From: CAZZKJ01 sp964654695
GTDB taxonomy: Bacteria > Krumholzibacteriota > Krumholzibacteriia > WVZY01
Assembly (NCBI GenBank): GCA_964654695.1
Contig: CAZZKJ010000007.1
Coordinates: 28,307 to 92,306, forward strand
DNA: 64,000 nucleotides
Reading direction: 5' to 3'
Part shown: positions 61,112 through 64,000 of the stretch, one piece after another
Layout: every line of letters starts with the position of its first letter
Numbering within the stretch: the stretch's first letter is position 1
Position numbers and translations under genes: made by a program
The notes under the pieces: generated by a model
Databases searched by the model: none
What the model was told of the DNA's origin: nothing
What the model saw: the letters and a program-made list of their open reading frames with translations, nothing else

Positions 61112-62836
61112 ATGATACACATCCACGATGTGCTGATCGTCGGCGCGGGGGGGGCAGCTCTCAGGGCGGCGCTGGAAGCTTCTAAGCACGCCGATGTGGC
61201 AGTCGTTACCAAGCTCTATCCCGTGAGATCGCATACCGGTGCGGCTCAAGGCGGCGTAAGCGCGGCCCTTGGCAACGAAGAGGAGGATAACTGGGAGTGG
61301 CACATGTTCGACACCGTAAAGGGCAGCGATTATCTGGGCGACCAGGACGCGATCGAAGTCATGTGCAAGGAAGCAATTGAAATAGTCTATGAATTAGAAC
61401 ACATGGGTCTGCCTTTTTCGCGCAACGCAAAAGGATTGATAGGGCAAAGGCCTTTTGGAGGGCACACGCGTGATTTCGGCAAAGAGCCCGTAAAGCGCGC
61501 CTGCTACAGCGCGGACAGAACGGGGCACATGATACTGCAGACTCTTTATCAACAGTGCATAAAAGAAAACGTAAGGTTCTACTCGGAATTCATGGTGCTC
61601 GACTGCGTTATAGAAGATTCCATCTGCAAGGGCGTCATCGCCGTCGACATCGCATCGGGAGAACTGCATGTCTTTCGGGCCAAGGCTGTTTGTTTCGCCA
61701 CCGGAGGCTACGGCCGGGCGTACAGAACGACATCCAACGCCCATTCCTATACCGGCGACGGTATGAGTCTTCTTTATAGAAGGGGAGTTCCGCTGGAGGA
61801 TATGGAATTCGTCCAGTTTCACCCAACCGGATGCTATAAGTTGGGAATATTGATTACCGAAGCCGCCAGGGGGGAGGGCGGAATTCTCAAAAACGACAAG
61901 GGCGAACGCTTCATGGAGAAATACGCCCCGTCGATCAAGGACCTCGCGCCCCGCGATATGGTATCGAGGTGCATTTATGAAGAGATAAGAGCGGGCCGGG
62001 GGATAGGCGGCAAGGATTACGTATATCTGGATATACGCCATCTTGGGGAAAAAGCGATCGAACAGAAGCTTCCGGACATAACCATGTTCTCCAGAACCTA
62101 CCTCGGGGTGGATCCCGTCAAGGAGCCGATACCCGTTCAGCCTACCGCCCATTATGCCATGGGAGGTATTCCAACGGATATCGAGGGCAGGGTCATATCC
62201 GACGAAAACAACACCCCCGTGCCCGGTCTTTATGCCGCCGGCGAGTGCGCGTGCGTATCGGTGCACGGCGCAAACCGCCTGGGCACAAATTCGCTGCTGG
62301 ATATAAATGTGTTCGGCAGACGGGCCGGAAGGCACGCCGGCAGTTATGCATCTCAGGCGGATATGCATTCATTGAGTGAAAAAGCCGCCGATCCCGTAAA
62401 GGAATCCCTTGAAAAAATCCTGGGCAGCAACGGCAAAGAGAGAGTTAATGTTATCCGGAAAGAGCTCCAGGACGTTATGATGGACAAAGTTTCGGTGTTC
62501 AGGGACAAGGAAGGCCTTGAAAAAGCTGTCATAAAATTAAAAGAGCTCAAAGAAAGATACGCTTTTATCAGCATTGATGACAAAGGAAGCAAATTCAACA
62601 CGGATTTATTGGAAGCCTATGAAATGGGCTGTCTCCTTGAGTTTGCGGACGTTATTATCCGCTGCGCGGCTGCAAGAGAGGAAAGCAGGGGGGCGCACTT
62701 CCGTGAAGATTTTCCCAAGAGGGACGATCGAAACTGGCTCAAACACACGCTTGCCTATAAAAAAGGACAGGATGTCGAATTCAGGTTCAAGCCCGTGTCC
62801 ATTACGCGTTTCCAGCCAAAAGAGAGGAAATACTAA
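61112..62836 (+). CDS. sdhA: Succinate dehydrogenase flavoprotein subunit
   Basis: A 574-residue FAD subunit. It has the dinucleotide fold GAGGAALRAALEAS, the FAD-histidine region RSHTGAAQGG, QFHPTGCYKLGILITEAARGEGG at the active site, and HGANRLGTNSLLD. It oxidises succinate to fumarate. ATG 61112 has AAAGGAAG upstream. Between the C and B subunits, it completes a standard C-D-A-B order. Quinol:fumarate reductase is the reverse alternative. Confidence 0.95.
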   Translation: MIHIHDVLIVGAGGAALRAALEASKHADVAVVTKLYPVRSHTGAAQGGVSAALGNEEEDNWEWHMFDTVKGSDYLGDQDAIEVMCKEAIEIVYELEHMGLPFSRNAKGLIGQRPFGGHTRDFGKEPVKRACYSADRTGHMILQTLYQQCIKENVRFYSEFMVLDCVIEDSICKGVIAVDIASGELHVFRAKAVCFATGGYGRAYRTTSNAHSYTGDGMSLLYRRGVPLEDMEFVQFHPTGCYKLGILITEAARGEGGILKNDKGERFMEKYAPSIKDLAPRDMVSRCIYEEIRAGRGIGGKDYVYLDIRHLGEKAIEQKLPDITMFSRTYLGVDPVKEPIPVQPTAHYAMGGIPTDIEGRVISDENNTPVPGLYAAGECACVSVHGANRLGTNSLLDINVFGRRAGRHAGSYASQADMHSLSEKAADPVKESLEKILGSNGKERVNVIRKELQDVMMDKVSVFRDKEGLEKAVIKLKELKERYAFISIDDKGSKFNTDLLEAYEMGCLLEFADVIIRCAAAREESRGAHFREDFPKRDDRNWLKHTLAYKKGQDVEFRFKPVSITRFQPKERKY

Positions 62837-62884
62837 CGCGCATGAACCGGAATTCCAAGGATAAGGAAAGGGGTTGAAAAAAAA

Positions 62885-63589
62885 TTGCAGAGCACTTTCA
62901 AGATATTGCGTTTTGATCCCGAACGAGACGAAAAACCATACTTCAAAGAATACACGATAGAAGCGGAAAAAACCGAACGTATCCTGGATGTTCTTATAAG
63001 AATTAAAGGCGAGCAGGACGGTACGCTGACATTCAGGAAATCATGCGCGCACGGAGTATGCGGTTCGGATGCCATGGAGATAAACGGTCTCAATGGACTG
63101 GCCTGCCAGATGTTGATGCAAGACTTGAAAAACCCGCGGAGCCTGATCATCCGGCCCCTTCGAGGATTTAACGTTATCAAGGATCTGGTCGTTGACATGG
63201 AGGAGTTCTTCAAGAAATACGAATCGATAAAACCATTTTTGATAACGAATACTCCGCCCCCGGCACGGGAGCGTTACCAATCGGCTGAAGACAGAATGAA
63301 ACTGGATGAGCCGTCGAAATGCATTCTCTGCGCCAGCTGCACGTCTTCATGCCCTTCTTTTTGGACCAACAGGGATTACCTTGGTCCGGCCGCCATGGTG
63401 CAGGCTTCCCGCTTCATCCTGGACAGCAGGGACGAAGGCGCGGCTGAGAGGTTCAAAGTGATAAATGACCGGGACGGCGCATGGAGATGCCATACGATTT
63501 TCAACTGCACGGACTGCTGTCCCAGGGAAATCGATGTTACCGACTGCATAGCAAAGGTTAAGAAAGCGATCCTTTTCAACAAACTGTAG
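62885..63589 (+). CDS. sdhB: Succinate dehydrogenase iron-sulfur subunit
   Basis: A 234-residue iron-sulfur subunit starting at TTG 62885. The plant-type [2Fe-2S] motif is SCAHGVCGSDAMEINGLNGLAC. The C-terminal part has CILCASCTSSCP and CHTIFNCTDCCPREID for the [4Fe-4S] and [3Fe-4S] clusters. It passes electrons from SdhA to the quinone site. It follows sdhA by 48 bases. Confidence 0.94.
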   Translation: MQSTFKILRFDPERDEKPYFKEYTIEAEKTERILDVLIRIKGEQDGTLTFRKSCAHGVCGSDAMEINGLNGLACQMLMQDLKNPRSLIIRPLRGFNVIKDLVVDMEEFFKKYESIKPFLITNTPPPARERYQSAEDRMKLDEPSKCILCASCTSSCPSFWTNRDYLGPAAMVQASRFILDSRDEGAAERFKVINDRDGAWRCHTIFNCTDCCPREIDVTDCIAKVKKAILFNKL

Positions 63590-63614
63590 TCAATCACATC
63601 TCCGCACGGCGTTA

Positions 63615-64000
63615 TTATTCCCCTTCTTTCTGCAATTGAACGGTGCGTATGGGGAACGGTATCTCAATGCCCTCCTCCTTGAACCGTTTATGCAGGGCCT
63701 TTATGAATTCGTGCTGCAGGAGATACTGATCGATGAACTCCTTACTGCTGAGAATCAACCTGAAGTTGATACTCGAATCATCGAAAGCGTAATACCTGAA
63801 AGCCGGGTCGAAATCGGGTACGCCGCCGGGCACTTTGGCTATAATTTCTCTCGCGACCGAAAGCGCGGTTTTTTCGACGTGTTCCAGGTCGCTGTCATAG
63901 CTGATTCCCACCTCAATTGCAATCGACAGTTTTTTCTCACGCAGAAAATAATTTGTTATTATCGATGATGCCTGCGTGGTAGTGTGAACCATGAAGCTCA
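63615..64000 (-). CDS. MscS-type mechanosensitive channel, C-terminal part (5' truncated)
   Basis: The 3' end of a minus-strand gene that runs off the window. The visible part, about 128 codons, reads SFMVHTTTQASSIITNYF, IEVGISYDSDLEHVEKTAL and FPIRTVQLQKEGE, the cytoplasmic beta and alpha/beta region of MscS channels. The pore helix lies outside. It likely protects against osmotic downshock. It converges with sdhB, 25 bases apart. Confidence 0.85.
   Translation of the reverse strand, partial: SFMVHTTTQASSIITNYFLREKKLSIAIEVGISYDSDLEHVEKTALSVAREIIAKVPGGVPDFDPAFRYYAFDDSSINFRLILSSKEFIDQYLLQHEFIKALHKRFKEEGIEIPFPIRTVQLQKEGE

Noticed and set aside
61394..62368. A 324-codon open frame on the minus strand opposite sdhA
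   Set aside because: sdhA is unambiguous on the plus strand and this frame has no recognisable domain.
1..64000. tRNA, rRNA, CRISPR arrays, insertion sequences and integration sites
   Set aside because: I scanned the intergenic stretches by eye and found no tRNA-like cloverleaf, direct-repeat array, transposase gene or flanking inverted repeats. A covariance-model search would be more sensitive.

Overview
This window is a densely coded bacterial chromosome segment with about 52 protein genes, no rRNA or tRNA gene, no CRISPR array and no insertion sequence that I can see. It encodes a diderm bacterium: there is a full-length LptD, a lipopolysaccharide-type sugar cluster and outer-membrane-barrel-like proteins. 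A PorX/PorY-like two-component pair and a secreted carboxypeptidase with a C-terminal T9SS/FlgD-like sorting domain point to the FCB superphylum or a neighbouring candidate phylum. I cannot name the species. TTG and GTG starts are frequent, and most genes sit in 4-base ATGA/GTGA overlaps. The organism reads UGA as selenocysteine in at least two genes here.

Layout. 1-519: end of an ArsB/NhaD-type permease. 0.6-9.2 kb: surface-polysaccharide cluster (two tandem Rmd-like reductases, Ugd, RmlC-like cupin, RmlB, WecB, Wzx-type flippase, WecA/TagO-type transferase). 9.2-20.4 kb: housekeeping run with a degenerate HemC-like protein, SerS, the PorY-like kinase and PorX, TsaE-TsaB-RimI, a purine nucleoside phosphorylase, AccD, FolC and a ROK kinase. 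20.5-24.4 kb: LptD and an HU-family protein ending at a strong terminator. 24.6-26.9 kb: a selenocysteine-containing UshA-like lipoprotein fused to a four-heme cytochrome, then a secreted protein of unknown function. 27.1-29.7 kb: cystathionine beta-synthase and a gamma-lyase/synthase. 30-32.5 kb: two small zinc-ribbon proteins, a barrel-like protein, and a REC-HisKA protein behind a sigma-54-like promoter.

32.5-36.2 kb (minus strand): TPR-DUF4388 protein, TPR-alpha/beta hydrolase, HD phosphohydrolase. 36.4-41.2 kb: heterodimeric ABC exporter and a PF14907-like nucleotidyltransferase. 41.3-46.0 kb: M16 peptidase, then a selenium locus (DUF296 protein, TusA-like protein, SelD with an in-frame UGA). 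46.0-49.8 kb (minus): M23 and M14 peptidases. 50.0-51.7 kb: radical SAM protein of the tetraether synthase (Tes) type. 51.8-55.2 kb: MrfB/MrfA repair pair. 55.2-57.8 kb (minus): overlapping operon of a TrxR-like flavoprotein, an RlmN-like radical SAM enzyme and an isochorismatase-like hydrolase. 58-64 kb: GT-C-like membrane protein, LOG-like protein, ThyX, succinate dehydrogenase CDAB and the end of an MscS-type channel.

How the parts fit. The most interesting signal is the selenium system. SelD has Sec at its catalytic position with a 7-bp hairpin 13 bases downstream. A second gene, the UshA-like/cytochrome fusion, has UGA exactly where its Cys relatives carry the last Cys of a Cys-Gly-Cys motif. 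Other points of interest are a HemC relative that has lost its cofactor cysteine, a bacterial Tes homologue, and the TrxR/RlmN-like/isochorismatase operon.
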